DNA from: Flavobacteriaceae bacterium R38
Lineage (GTDB): Bacteria > Bacteroidota > Bacteroidia > Flavobacteriales > Flavobacteriaceae
Assembly (NCBI GenBank): GCA_009901575.1
Contig: WXYP01000009.1
Location: forward strand, 1-64,000
Direction: 5' to 3'
Length of the DNA stretch: 64,000 nucleotides
Below the pieces are notes generated by a model that did not search any database, had not been told where the DNA came from, and saw only the letters and a list, made by a program, of their open reading frames with translations. The translations under genes and the position numbers were made by a program. This document shows, in pieces, positions 1 to 8,756 of the stretch; position 1 is the stretch's first letter; every line of letters starts with the position of its first letter.

Positions 1-90
1 TGGGGCTCACCTCTTACCATTCCGAACAGAGAAGTTAAGCCCATCAGCGCAGATGGTACTGGGAAACCGGGAGAGTATGTCGCCGCCTTC
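1..90 (+). rRNA. rrf: 5S ribosomal RNA, 3' part
   Basis: The first 90 bases match the 3' three quarters of a bacterial 5S rRNA: the loop region containing CCATTCCGAACAGAGAAG, then the GATGGTACTGGGAAACCGGGAGAGTA segment that forms the helix IV/V arm, then the closing GCC bases. The 5' end lies outside the window. A strong terminator follows within ten bases, so this is the end of an rRNA operon read on the plus strand. The exact 3' end is uncertain by a few bases. Confidence 0.95.
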
Positions 91-98
91 TTTTTTAA

Positions 99-127
99 AA
101 ACCCTTCATAATCATGAAGGGTTTTTT
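99..127 (+). terminator. Rho-independent terminator of the rRNA operon
   Basis: An 11-bp perfect stem (AAACCCTTCAT, loop AATC, ATGAAGGGTTT) runs directly into a T run. It sits about ten bases after the 5S gene and is the expected end of the rRNA transcript. Confidence 0.92.
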
Positions 128-285
128 TATGTTATCTGCTTTGTATTTACAATGTGAGATACTGTCAATAACACCTTCCATATCAACATTATTACTTTTA
201 GTGTAACATCTAAATAAAATTTGCATCTCTTTTTTAAATTAAACTTTATATTTATAGAGATCAATAATCAACACCAATATACCTA

Positions 286-1605
286 ATGAGTAATAATCCG
301 CAAGATGAAAAGTTTAAGAAATGGTTAGATATTCTCCAGCAAGAAAGCTGGCAGCTTGAGTTAATTATTTCAGGTTTTGCCATTTTTGGTTTATTTTCTG
401 TTGTAGAACCTATACAAATAGAGATGTATAAGAAAATGGCAGAGAATAATATATTTGCCATATTTCTATGGCAAGGGCTATTAATTTCATGGTATATTAT
501 CACTGTAAATTTAATTATTCATATTATTCTTCGGGGATTATGGATAGGAGCTATAGGGTTAAGGTATGTGTCCGGAGATATCGATTACGAATATTTAAAG
601 TATAGTTCTAAATTCACCAGGCACCTTGAAAAAAGAGTAGGATCTTTTGATGATTATGTTGCTGTTCTGGAAAAATACTGTAGTATTATTTTTGCTATTA
701 CTTTTTTACTGGTTTTTTATTTACTTGGACTTTTGCTGGTTATTTTATCATTAGTACTTATATCAATATGGGTAGATCAGGACAATATTTCTGAATATCT
801 TAGATTATGGATAGGAGTTCCGCTTATTATATTTATATCATTAGGAATGATCCTTACGTTTATAGATTTTATGACCTTAGGATGGTTAAAAAAGAAAAAA
901 TGGACCACATTTTTTTATTATCCTTTTTATTGGGTATTTAAGTATTTAACCTTATCGTTTTTATATAGGCCAATAGTCTATAATTTACTGGATTCAAAAT
1001 TTGGAAAACGTCTTAGTTTTATCATGGTTCCTCTTTATATTGGAGTTGCTATTTTAGGAAGAACAGGATATAGCACATCAAATTATATTAATGAAGATGA
1101 TAGTTCCTCTTCGAGCATAGCTAAAGAAAATAACTATGTATCATTAATGAATAATAATATAGAACTTATTAATAACGCATCTATTCCTTCAAAAGTTATT
1201 GAGAGTAATAACCTGGATGTGTTTATTGTTTTTGATGATGATCTGGAAGATGATGTATTCTATATCAATGATACCCTAAAACCAGAAAAAGATAAAAGAG
1301 GGCTTCATTGGGTTTTTAATGATGGAACAGTTAGTTTTAGTAAACGTCGAAAGTTTTTAAAAAAATATATTGAGACTATTGAAGATATGTATAGAATCAG
1401 AATTGATACTATCAATTTTAAAAAAGAATTTGTAATTACAACCAATAATAAAGAACAAACAGGGTTTGAAACTTTTTTAGATTTGAAAGAACTGGAAAGG
1501 GGTAAACACTTATTGAGAATTGATAGAAAGTCAAAACATTTTAGAAAAGATACTGTCAGATACATACAAGTAGCTAAGATTCCTTTCTGGTATTATCCGG
1601 ATTAA
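286..1605 (+). CDS. Multi-pass membrane protein of unknown function
   Basis: I do not recognise a characterised family. The 439-aa product starts with a short charged N-terminus and the segment QQESWQLELIISGFAIFGLF, then has about six hydrophobic segments in the first 260 residues: roughly 24-42, 60-85, 130-165, 175-200, a re-entrant-looking stretch near 210-230, and 245-260. The C-terminal 180 residues are soluble, mixed charge, and rich in Asp/Asn around 270-330. The membrane half suggests a channel or sensor-like envelope protein with a cytoplasmic or periplasmic tail. The gene stands alone after the rRNA operon, and the ATG at 286 follows an AT-rich leader. The PAQR-type gene behind it starts 30 bases later and may be co-transcribed. 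Confidence 0.75.
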   Translation: MSNNPQDEKFKKWLDILQQESWQLELIISGFAIFGLFSVVEPIQIEMYKKMAENNIFAIFLWQGLLISWYIITVNLIIHIILRGLWIGAIGLRYVSGDIDYEYLKYSSKFTRHLEKRVGSFDDYVAVLEKYCSIIFAITFLLVFYLLGLLLVILSLVLISIWVDQDNISEYLRLWIGVPLIIFISLGMILTFIDFMTLGWLKKKKWTTFFYYPFYWVFKYLTLSFLYRPIVYNLLDSKFGKRLSFIMVPLYIGVAILGRTGYSTSNYINEDDSSSSSIAKENNYVSLMNNNIELINNASIPSKVIESNNLDVFIVFDDDLEDDVFYINDTLKPEKDKRGLHWVFNDGTVSFSKRRKFLKKYIETIEDMYRIRIDTINFKKEFVITTNNKEQTGFETFLDLKELERGKHLLRIDRKSKHFRKDTVRYIQVAKIPFWYYPD

Positions 1606-1635
1606 AAAAACCATTGTATTTTTACAGTATCAAAA

Positions 1636-2265
1636 ATGATGGTTATGCAAACAAAAAGAGAAGAAATCTGGAATGCATCTTCTCATGGTTTAGGAATACT
1701 TTTAAGCATAGCAGGACTGGTTGTTTTATTGATACGTGATTCAGAAAAAACAGCTTACAGTACAATGAGTATCTTATTCTATAGTATTTCATTGATTGTA
1801 TTGTATACTGCCTCTACCATATATCATAGTGTATATGATGAAAGAAAGAAAAAAATCTGGAGAAAAATAGATCATATCAGTATCTACCTGTTAATTGCCG
1901 GAACGTATACACCTGTTACATTAATTGCATTAGAAAAAAGCTCAGGCTGGCTTATTTTCTCTGTTATATGGAGTATCGCAGCTATCGGAACGTTACTTAA
2001 GATATTTTTTACAGGTAAATATGAAACCCTTTCCTTGTTACTTTATCTCTTTATGGGATGGCTTATTATTTTTGATATTAATAACCTTATCAGTGTTGTT
2101 TCTACAAACGGACTCCAATTAATGATGCTTGGAGGAGCTTTCTATACATTAGGAATAATTTTTTATACTATAAAAAAAATCCCATTTAATCATGTGATCT
2201 GGCACTTTTTTGTTTTGGGAGGAAGTATTTCTCACTACTTCTTTATTTTGACTGCGGTTATTTAA
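1636..2265 (+). CDS. trhA: Hemolysin III / TrhA (PAQR) family membrane protein
   Basis: The 209-aa length and seven hydrophobic segments fit the HlyIII/TrhA family, the bacterial relatives of adiponectin receptors, which take part in membrane fluidity homeostasis. The family motifs are visible: an early SSHGLG (His near residue 17), STIYHS (about 60-65), DHISIYLLIAGTYTP (about 79-93), and the C-terminal HVIWHFFVLGGSISHYFF with the His residues proposed to bind zinc. The start has three nearby Met codons (MMVM); the first is taken. It lies 30 bases behind the unknown membrane protein, so co-transcription is possible. Family assignment is firm; the physiological role is inferred. Confidence 0.9.
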   Translation: MMVMQTKREEIWNASSHGLGILLSIAGLVVLLIRDSEKTAYSTMSILFYSISLIVLYTASTIYHSVYDERKKKIWRKIDHISIYLLIAGTYTPVTLIALEKSSGWLIFSVIWSIAAIGTLLKIFFTGKYETLSLLLYLFMGWLIIFDINNLISVVSTNGLQLMMLGGAFYTLGIIFYTIKKIPFNHVIWHFFVLGGSISHYFFILTAVI

Positions 2266-2351
2266 TGTTTTCATAACAATTAAATAAATATGACCCTACA
2301 CAAGAAGAATTAGTTGATTTTACTTTTACAAATCGATAAAAATTTGATGCG

Positions 2352-3149
2352 ATGAAGTTAAAACAGCTGTTTTTGAGTTTGCTGCTGATACATTTGATGA
2401 ATTCCTGTGAAAGTGATTCCGAAGAGCAAACAGAATCATTACCAATTCCTGAAACAATTACAATAACGGTAGAAGATTTTGAAATAGTCATAGATGAGAA
2501 ACCAGATCAGGATCAAATACTCGGAACTATTGAAGCATCGACTAACCAGGGAACATTAGAGTTTTCTATACGTTCTCAAGAACCTGATGAAGCATTAAGA
2601 ATCAATAATATTACAGGAGAATTAACTGTTGCAAATGCTTCTTTGTTTATTTTTAATGAAAATCCTGTGATTACAGCTATTATTGAAGTGAGAAATGAAG
2701 AAATTATAGAAACCTCCAATGTAAATATTAATCTTGAAAGAGTAGAAGTTACACCACCTGTTATATTTAACGGACCTAAAATGATTTTTCAGAAAACAAA
2801 TTTTTCTGATTTTATGTTAGAGGAAAACCAGGATAGAATTACAGATAATGTTTGGATTACAAGAGGAAATGATAGAGGACTTTTAAATATTCGCCAGGAA
2901 GAACGATTCGAAAATAATTTTTCTCCTGAAGATACAGAATGGGCAATAGGTACTACGGCAGATATTGAATCACTTGAATTTATGAATTGGCAGGATGCAG
3001 TAAATAGTGTTCCTCCCAATGCGATAAATGTAGATTATGTATTACATCTTATTTCTGAAAATATTTTTATAGATATAAAGCTGTTATCATGGGAAAACGG
3101 ACGTGGTTCAGGAGGCGGCGGATTTAGTTATGAAAGATCAACAGAATAA
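2352..3149 (+). CDS. Lipoprotein with cadherin-like domain, unknown function
   Basis: The 265-aa protein begins with a lipoprotein signal peptide (MKLKQLFLSLLLIHLMNSC, lipobox MNSC at 16-19) followed by an acidic linker. Residues about 45-130 read like a cadherin-type beta-sandwich: ILGTIEASTNQGTLEFSI, then INNITGELTVANAS, a pattern common in Bacteroidota surface proteins. The C-terminal half contains a second Trp-containing region ending in a Gly-rich stretch (GRGSGGGGF). It is probably exposed at the outer membrane. A partner or substrate cannot be read from the sequence, and the neighbours give no clue. Confidence 0.75.
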   Translation: MKLKQLFLSLLLIHLMNSCESDSEEQTESLPIPETITITVEDFEIVIDEKPDQDQILGTIEASTNQGTLEFSIRSQEPDEALRINNITGELTVANASLFIFNENPVITAIIEVRNEEIIETSNVNINLERVEVTPPVIFNGPKMIFQKTNFSDFMLEENQDRITDNVWITRGNDRGLLNIRQEERFENNFSPEDTEWAIGTTADIESLEFMNWQDAVNSVPPNAINVDYVLHLISENIFIDIKLLSWENGRGSGGGGFSYERSTE

Positions 3150-3271
3150 TACTCATTGAGTATTAACTCTCAAAACTTGAAAAATAATTCTAATAAGCAT
3201 GAGTTTTAGAATAAGATCTTAAATGTTCGGCGAAATCGAAATGCAGAAAAAATTTAATACGTTAATGTGTA

Positions 3272-3700
3272 TTAATTATTTTTTATAAAATCTTTATATT
3301 CATTAAAAAAGGTTTCGAAAGCAATCATATTTTTGTTTAAAAACTCCATAGCATCTCTCCAGGTGTTCTTATTATGAATGCTCAAACCATCTTTTTGAAT
3401 GTAAATACGACTTATTTCTTTCCCGTTTTCGAGAAAGAATATATCATTAAAAATAAGTTCAGGAATATATTCCTGGATAAGGATACTTTTTAATGCAGTA
3501 ACTTTTTCATAATAAATGATACGATTTTCAATATCCCCTTCAATATCTAAAGCTACTATAGCTTTTTTTCTGTCGAAGTGAAACTTGAAAGAAAAATCTT
3601 TAATCTTAGTATCATACAAAATCCATTTTTTGGGAAACGATTTCCCAAAAGATGTCCAAAATTCTTGCCGTATTAATTTAGATTCTTCTTTACTAAACAT
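3272..3700 (-). CDS. DUF4268 domain protein
   Basis: The 142-aa product matches the DUF4268 pattern: an N-terminal RQEFWTSFGKSF, the core KWILYDTKIKDFSFKFHFDRKKAIVALDI, and a C-terminal WRDAMEFLNKNMIAFETFFNEY. The family often occurs as a domain in nuclease-associated proteins, but this free-standing form is widespread in Flavobacteriaceae and has no known activity. It has no signal peptide and is presumably cytoplasmic. The gene ends up just downstream of the ZIP transporter gene on the same strand (5 bases between them), so the two are very likely co-transcribed. Confidence 0.8.
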   Translation of the reverse strand: MFSKEESKLIRQEFWTSFGKSFPKKWILYDTKIKDFSFKFHFDRKKAIVALDIEGDIENRIIYYEKVTALKSILIQEYIPELIFNDIFFLENGKEISRIYIQKDGLSIHNKNTWRDAMEFLNKNMIAFETFFNEYKDFIKNN

Positions 3701-3705
3701 AGGTT

Positions 3706-4380
3706 CTAAATTAGATAAGCTGTAAATAAACCAGCAATAATAACCAGTAATTTTTTAATGTTAAATTGATGCCCTTCCGAAGTTTCAAAAAGTATTGTAG
3801 TAGAAATGTGCAAGAAAATCCCAACTACTATAGCCGAAATTTCATGTTGGCGTATATTGTCCATTGGGATTATATCCGAAGCATAACTCCCCAAAGGTGT
3901 CATCAATGAAAATAAAATTAAGAAAAATGCAATTTTCTTTTTACTCATTTTAGATTCTAATAAAAAAGAACTTAAAATAATGGCGATTGCAGTTTTGTGA
4001 ATTACTATGGCAAATATTAAAGAGTCGTGATGATTAACCGGAAAACCTTCTAAAAAAGAATGAATACTAAGGCTTGTAAATAGTAACCAGGGAAAAATTT
4101 TATTATTACTATGTGTATGTACATGCCCGTGTTCTGCGCCTCTGGAAAAGAATTCCAGGAAAATTTGCAATGAAATCCCCAACATGATAAAAATACCGTT
4201 GTGTTTTCCATCACTATGTTCAAAAACATCTGGTAACAGTTCAAATATTGTTAATGACAATAAAAATGCTCCACTAAAAGCCAGAAAAAGTTTAAAATAA
4301 TGTTGCTGTTTTGGTCTTATAATAAGAACAATTAGAAAGCCAATTAAAACAGCCAATATTGGTAAAAAGTAATTTATCAT
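3706..4380 (-). CDS. ZIP family metal transporter
   Basis: The 224-aa protein has eight predicted membrane segments and the ZIP layout: paired helices at the N-terminus (SGAFLLSLTIFELLPDVF), a short His-rich cytoplasmic loop (EHGHVHTHSNN, about residues 83-93), then helix IV with SIHSFLEGFPV and helix V with VIHKTAIAIILSSFLL. The helix IV and V His and Glu residues form the binuclear metal site in ZIP proteins. It probably imports zinc or another divalent metal across the inner membrane. A DUF4268 gene follows 5 bases downstream in the same operon. Metal specificity cannot be read from sequence. Confidence 0.9.
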   Translation of the reverse strand: MINYFLPILAVLIGFLIVLIIRPKQQHYFKLFLAFSGAFLLSLTIFELLPDVFEHSDGKHNGIFIMLGISLQIFLEFFSRGAEHGHVHTHSNNKIFPWLLFTSLSIHSFLEGFPVNHHDSLIFAIVIHKTAIAIILSSFLLESKMSKKKIAFFLILFSLMTPLGSYASDIIPMDNIRQHEISAIVVGIFLHISTTILFETSEGHQFNIKKLLVIIAGLFTAYLI

Positions 4381-4547
4381 TTAAAGTTGATGATTCTATT
4401 TTACATCGCTTTTATTTTAATCTGCAAAATTAACGTATTTTTTTCTGTAAAAAACTAATTTTTAGTAAGAGAATGATACAAAATTCAGCTTCGATTTAAT
4501 AAGTGTTTTTATTAATCCTGTGTATTCCTCATATTCGGTTTTATGAA

Positions 4548-4577
4548 TTTTTGAATGAAAAAATTCATGTACTTTTG
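4548..4577 (+). promoter_or_regulatory. Bacteroidota-type promoter for the THUMP methyltransferase
   Basis: A perfect -7 box TACTTTTG (4570-4577, consensus TAnnTTTG) is preceded by TTTTTG (4548-4553) with a 16-base spacer, slightly short of the usual 17-23. Transcription would start near 4583, which makes the ATG at 4589 nearly leaderless and favours the ATG at 4598 or 4616. Confidence 0.55.
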
Positions 4578-4597
4578 TTGCACAATAAATGGTATCG

Positions 4598-5755
4598 ATG
4601 GGAAATAATTTTGATATGGTAGCCAAGACCTTATATGGTTTTGAAGATTTGTTAGAAACCGAATTGAATAGGTTAGGGGCAATTAATGTCAAAAAAGGAA
4701 TAAGAAGTGTTACTTTTCAGGGAGACAAAGGTTTTATGTATAAGGCAAATTTATGCTTACGTACAGCGATTAAAATTCTAAAACCAATACAAAGTTTTAA
4801 TATCAGAAATGAAGAAGATCTTTATGCCAGGATCTATAAAATGCCCTGGGAAAACTACCTGACCCATTATAATACTTTTGCAATAGATGCCACTGTGCAC
4901 TCAGATGTGTTTACACATTCTAAGTACATGGCCTTAAAAACTAAAGATGCTATTGCAGATAAGTTCAGAAATACGCAAGGAAAAAGGCCAAATGTTGATA
5001 TAAAGTTTCCGGATTTACGAATTCATATTCATATTCAAAAAAATCACTGTACGGTATCTTTAGACAGCTCAGGAAATTCATTACACAAGAGAGGATATAA
5101 AACGGCAACAAATATTGCTCCAATAAATGAGGTGTTGGCTGCAGGAATGATTATGCTGAGCGGGTGGGATGGCCAATGTGATTTCCTGGACCCGATGTGT
5201 GGGAGTGGTACTATACCTGTTGAAGCAGCAATGATTGCGTGTAATATTCCTCCAAATATTAACAGAAAAGAGTTCGCTTTTGAAAAATGGCCGGATTTTG
5301 ATGAGGATTTATTTGATAAGATTATTGAAAGTAGCTTGAAAAAAACCAGGGAGTTTCATCATAAAATTTACGGTTATGATAAAGCTCCTTCTGCAGTAAG
5401 AAAAGCAATAGCTAATGTTAAGAATGCAAATTTGAGCGATTATATAAGTATAGAAGATCAAAACTTTTTCAGATCAGAAAAAATAACAGAAGAAAAATTA
5501 CATATCCTTTTTAACCCGCCTTACGGAGAACGTCTTGCCATTGACATGGAAGAATTTTACGCGTCAATAGGAGATACCTTAAAGCAAGAATATCCAAATA
5601 CAGATGCCTGGTTTATTACATCAAATTTAGAAGCGTTAAAACATGTTGGATTGAGGCCCAGCAGAAAAATAAAACTGTTTAATGGCCCCCAGGAATCAAA
5701 ATTGGTAAAATATGAGATATATTCCGGGAGTAAGAAGGCTAAGTTTAATAGATAA
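4598..5755 (+). CDS. THUMP-domain class I SAM-dependent RNA methyltransferase (RlmL N-terminal half type)
   Basis: The protein starts with the THUMP/ferredoxin-like RNA-binding region (MVAKTLYGFEDLLETELNRLGA through HIHIQKNHCTVSLDSSGNSLHKRGY). A Rossmann methyltransferase domain follows, with motif I FLDPMCGSGTIPVEAAMIA (about 207-225), the acidic motif after GYDKAP, and the catalytic NPPYGERL (about 305-312), typical of N2-guanine methyltransferases. It corresponds to the N-terminal half of E. coli RlmL and to the stand-alone YpsC/YcbY-like enzymes of 23S rRNA. Three in-frame ATGs lie at 4589, 4598 and 4616; 4598 is chosen because the promoter's expected start is about 4583. A small membrane protein gene follows 11 bases downstream. 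Confidence 0.9.
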   Translation: MGNNFDMVAKTLYGFEDLLETELNRLGAINVKKGIRSVTFQGDKGFMYKANLCLRTAIKILKPIQSFNIRNEEDLYARIYKMPWENYLTHYNTFAIDATVHSDVFTHSKYMALKTKDAIADKFRNTQGKRPNVDIKFPDLRIHIHIQKNHCTVSLDSSGNSLHKRGYKTATNIAPINEVLAAGMIMLSGWDGQCDFLDPMCGSGTIPVEAAMIACNIPPNINRKEFAFEKWPDFDEDLFDKIIESSLKKTREFHHKIYGYDKAPSAVRKAIANVKNANLSDYISIEDQNFFRSEKITEEKLHILFNPPYGERLAIDMEEFYASIGDTLKQEYPNTDAWFITSNLEALKHVGLRPSRKIKLFNGPQESKLVKYEIYSGSKKAKFNR

Positions 5756-5766
5756 AGCATATTGAA

Positions 5767-6006
5767 ATGAAGATAAGCCCAAAAACAAAAGCGTTGTTTT
5801 ACAATTTTATTTGCTTTGCAATACTATTCATAATAATACGATTGTCTATAGATTATGTGTTGCAATTAAGTCAAACAGTAATGGCACTGATATCAGCAAT
5901 AGCAGCTAGTATTTTAGCTCCTAAATTTGGAGTGGTGAATACACAAAAAGGAGATAAGATTTTGATGAAATGGATTTTTATAAAGAAGATGAAAGAAGTA
6001 AAATGA
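5767..6006 (+). CDS. Small membrane protein, unknown
   Basis: This 79-aa protein has two hydrophobic helices (about 11-32 and 37-55, the second Ala/Ile/Ser-rich) and a basic C-terminus ending in IKKMKEVK. It sits 11 bases after the THUMP methyltransferase gene on the same strand, so it is probably part of that transcript. Its stop codon is 4 bases from the stop of the convergent DUF6048-type gene. Positional conservation is typical of flavobacteria, but no function can be assigned. Confidence 0.6.
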   Translation: MKISPKTKALFYNFICFAILFIIIRLSIDYVLQLSQTVMALISAIAASILAPKFGVVNTQKGDKILMKWIFIKKMKEVK

Positions 6007-6010
6007 TAAA

Positions 6011-6724
6011 TTACTTTTTTCTCTTTTTATAAATAGGAATAGAATAACTCAAAGTGTAATTATACCCGACACCTACACTACTATCGTCTGTAATTCTATT
6101 AAAGCCGGGAGACCACAGATTAGGAAAAACATCTGATGCTGTTTCACTAACACGTACACCTATTCTAAGGCTGATACCCAAATAAAGATTAGATAATACT
6201 TCTGCTTTTACACCTACTACACCTTCTACCCATTGCAAATTCAAGCCATCAAATTCTCTTAATATGTCCTGATTGGTTCCCGGGGTATTCCCTTCGTTAA
6301 AGAATTGATTTCTGTTATTAATGGTGAAGCTATTAACGGTTTGTGAAAAAGTACTGGCTGCATAACGCAAACCTATATGAATGGAGTTTTGTGATCCTAA
6401 CCAATTCTGATAAACATTATAATCAAAACCTATTTTTATATAACTCCCTTCAGAAGTAAAATTAAAGAAGTCTTCATCTACTGTATTTTCTTCGTTTCCA
6501 AACTCTGCAGCAATAAAAAAACGATCGCTAACCCTTAAATCTGCGACTACTTCAAATCCTCTTTCATAATCATCATCAAGAAATGACCTGGCCAATCTAC
6601 TCAAATCGGCACCTAAACGGAGTCCGTATTTCTCTTTATAGACAATAGTATCTGCTGGAGTTTCCTGGGCAAGAGATAAAGCACAGAATAAAAAAAGAAA
6701 AAAATTAATGAAATATCTGTACAT
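6011..6724 (-). CDS. DUF6048-type outer-membrane beta-barrel protein
   Basis: The 237-aa product has a signal peptide (MYRYFINFFLFLFCALSLAQ) and a series of amphipathic strands with Gly/Tyr patterns (YGLRLGADLSRL, SYIKIGFDYNVYQNW, HIGLRYAAS, NLYLGISLRIGVRVS, VGVGYNYTLSYSIP), which indicates a small outer-membrane barrel. The order rlmD, DUF6452-type lipoprotein, then this protein is a familiar flavobacterial gene neighbourhood, and I recognise the product as the DUF6048 family from both sequence and order. Its start overlaps the end of the upstream gene by 20 bases, which signals translational coupling. The substrate is unknown. Confidence 0.78.
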   Translation of the reverse strand: MYRYFINFFLFLFCALSLAQETPADTIVYKEKYGLRLGADLSRLARSFLDDDYERGFEVVADLRVSDRFFIAAEFGNEENTVDEDFFNFTSEGSYIKIGFDYNVYQNWLGSQNSIHIGLRYAASTFSQTVNSFTINNRNQFFNEGNTPGTNQDILREFDGLNLQWVEGVVGVKAEVLSNLYLGISLRIGVRVSETASDVFPNLWSPGFNRITDDSSVGVGYNYTLSYSIPIYKKRKK

Positions 6725-7211
6725 GGGCTGTATTTATATTTTCAACATTTGGAGTAAGGATGTTAACAGAGTTAATCCAGTTATCTGCATCTGGAGTTAA
6801 TGCATTATTAAGTTCTTGATAATTAGCAACAAAACCACAAGCCCTGGAAATAAAAACTTCTTGCGTATTGTAATTGAACCTTATAATATCTATGTTTCCG
6901 GTTTCGTTTCCATCTGCATTATCTGCAGAGTCAGTAATCATCGTAAAAGTAGTTCCTTCGGCAAAAGAACGTAATGGTATAGCGATAGAATCTGTTGTAA
7001 CTCTATTTATAATAAAACTTTCACTTCCTTCTTCAAAAACTCTTAAATTGGTTACCTGTCTGAATTCTAACGGATTTTGACTGTCGAGAAAACGTATAAT
7101 CAATTGTGGGGTAGTAGGAGCATCTGCCGGACAAATATCATCTCTCTGACAATTGTAAAAAGAAATTGAAATAGTAACTAAGAAAAGATATTTTATTAAA
7201 TGTTTTTTCAC
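6705..7211 (-). CDS. DUF6452-type lipoprotein
   Basis: A lipoprotein of the DUF6452 type with a diagnostic opening after the lipobox (YNCQRDDICPADAPTTPQLIIRF) and the motif NLRVFEEG. Mature residues form a beta-rich domain ending RACGFVANYQELN. The open frame extends upstream to an ATG at 7262 inside the rlmD gene, but that start would put 17 charged residues before the signal peptide. The GTG at 7211 gives a normal signal peptide and starts 26 bases after the rlmD stop, so it is preferred. The gene overlaps the following barrel gene, suggesting the two envelope proteins act together. Function unknown. Confidence 0.72.
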   Translation of the reverse strand: MKKHLIKYLFLVTISISFYNCQRDDICPADAPTTPQLIIRFLDSQNPLEFRQVTNLRVFEEGSESFIINRVTTDSIAIPLRSFAEGTTFTMITDSADNADGNETGNIDIIRFNYNTQEVFISRACGFVANYQELNNALTPDADNWINSVNILTPNVENINTAHVQIFH

Positions 7212-7236
7212 TTGCTTATAATTATAATCTTTTATT

Positions 7237-8646
7237 TTAGATTCTTTCCAAAAGTACAACATTTTCTACATGAAAGGTCTGTGGAAACATATCTACTGCC
7301 TGTACTTTTGTAACTTTATAATAATCTTTCATTAATTCTAAATCTCTGGCCTGAGTAGCACTGTTACAACTTACATATACTATTTTTTGGGGAAGAATAT
7401 TAAGAATTTGTTGTACAACGTCTTTATGCATTCCATCCCTTGGCGGATCTGTAATAATGATATCCGGATTCCCATGCGTATTAATAAAATCTGCATTGAA
7501 AACCTTTTTCATGTCTCCTGTAAAAAAGTCAACGTTATCTATACCATTTAATTGTGCATTAATCTTGGCATCATTAATAGCTTCGGGTACAGATTCTACA
7601 CCTATTACTTTTTTTGCTTTTTTAGCAACAAATTGCGCTATTGTACCGGTTCCTGTGTATAAATCATAAACTAATTCGTTCCCGGTTAATCCAGCAAAAT
7701 CACGTGTTATTTTATAAAGTTCGTAAGCCTGTTCAGAATTGGTCTGATAGAAAGATTTGGCATTTATTTTAAATTTAAGCCCTTCCATCTCCTCAAAGAT
7801 ATGATCCCTTCCATGAAAACAAATCACTTCCTGATCGTAAATAGTATCATTTGGCTTTTCATTGATGACAAATTGTAATGACGTTATTTCCGGGAAAGTA
7901 TCTTTTAAATGATTTAATAAAGCCTCTCTTTTATGATCATCTTTATAAAATTGAACGAGTACCATCACTTCACCTGTAGAACTGGTTCTAATCATTAATG
8001 TGCGTAATAAACCTGAGTGTTCTTTGGGATCAAAAAACTGTATGTCATTATCGATTGCAAATTTTCTGGCTTCTAACCGTATTTGATTTGAAGGATCTGC
8101 CTGCAGATGACACTTTTTGATATCTAAAATCTTATCCCACATTCCCGGAATATGAAATCCCAGGGCATTTTTATTTTCGATATCTTTTGCACTATCAATT
8201 TCTTCCTGGGTAAGCCATCGTTTACTAGAAAAAGAAAACTCCATCTTATTTCTGTAGAAATAACGATGCTCAGAACCCAGGATCGGGGAAATTTCAGGGA
8301 GTGTTACTTTTCCAATTCTCAACAGATTATTTTCAACTTCTTTTTGTTTATAATACAGTTGATGTTGATAATCCATATGCTGCCATTTGCAACCCCCACA
8401 AACTCCAAAATGTTCACAAACAGCTTCTGTTCGTTTTTCTGAATATTTATGAAAATGAATAGCCTGTCCTTCAAAAAAAGCTTTTCTTTTTTTGGTGGTT
8501 TGCACATCAACAATATCTCCGGGAACAGCATTAGATAAAAAGATTACTCTTCCATCTGGAGCTTTCCCAATACTCTTTCCCTTAGCACCGGCATCTATGA
8601 CCTCTACATTTTCAAAAACTTGCCTTCTGTTCTTTTTTCTTGACAT
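7237..8646 (-). CDS. rlmD: 23S rRNA (uracil-5-)-methyltransferase, RlmD family
   Basis: The 469-aa enzyme has the full RlmD/TrmA-RumA layout: an N-terminal TRAM RNA-binding domain (about 8-65, SIGKAPDGRVIFLSNAVPGDIVDV), the 4Fe-4S cluster cysteines in CEHFGVCGGCKWQH (about 76-89), the SAM motif VYDLYTGTGTIAQFVA, DPPRDGMH, and the catalytic Cys in YVSCNSATQARDL. It methylates a uracil in 23S rRNA at C5 (U1939 in E. coli numbering). It is the first gene of a run that continues into two small envelope genes, an arrangement seen across Flavobacteriaceae. Start ATG at 8646 is clear from the conserved N-terminus. Confidence 0.95.
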   Translation of the reverse strand: MSRKKNRRQVFENVEVIDAGAKGKSIGKAPDGRVIFLSNAVPGDIVDVQTTKKRKAFFEGQAIHFHKYSEKRTEAVCEHFGVCGGCKWQHMDYQHQLYYKQKEVENNLLRIGKVTLPEISPILGSEHRYFYRNKMEFSFSSKRWLTQEEIDSAKDIENKNALGFHIPGMWDKILDIKKCHLQADPSNQIRLEARKFAIDNDIQFFDPKEHSGLLRTLMIRTSSTGEVMVLVQFYKDDHKREALLNHLKDTFPEITSLQFVINEKPNDTIYDQEVICFHGRDHIFEEMEGLKFKINAKSFYQTNSEQAYELYKITRDFAGLTGNELVYDLYTGTGTIAQFVAKKAKKVIGVESVPEAINDAKINAQLNGIDNVDFFTGDMKKVFNADFINTHGNPDIIITDPPRDGMHKDVVQQILNILPQKIVYVSCNSATQARDLELMKDYYKVTKVQAVDMFPQTFHVENVVLLERI

Positions 8647-8756
8647 AACGCAAAAATAGGAATCGAAAGATATATTTACTGCTGATATTTAAATTATATT
8701 TAAAAAAGCACTATAAATAATGAACCTTTTTATAAAGTTGCTGTCATAACTATACC

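Noticed and set aside
3256-3275. TAATAC...GTATTA pair as a terminator after the cadherin-like lipoprotein gene
   Set aside because: The stem is AT-only and six pairs long and overlaps the end of the convergent gene; too weak to call.
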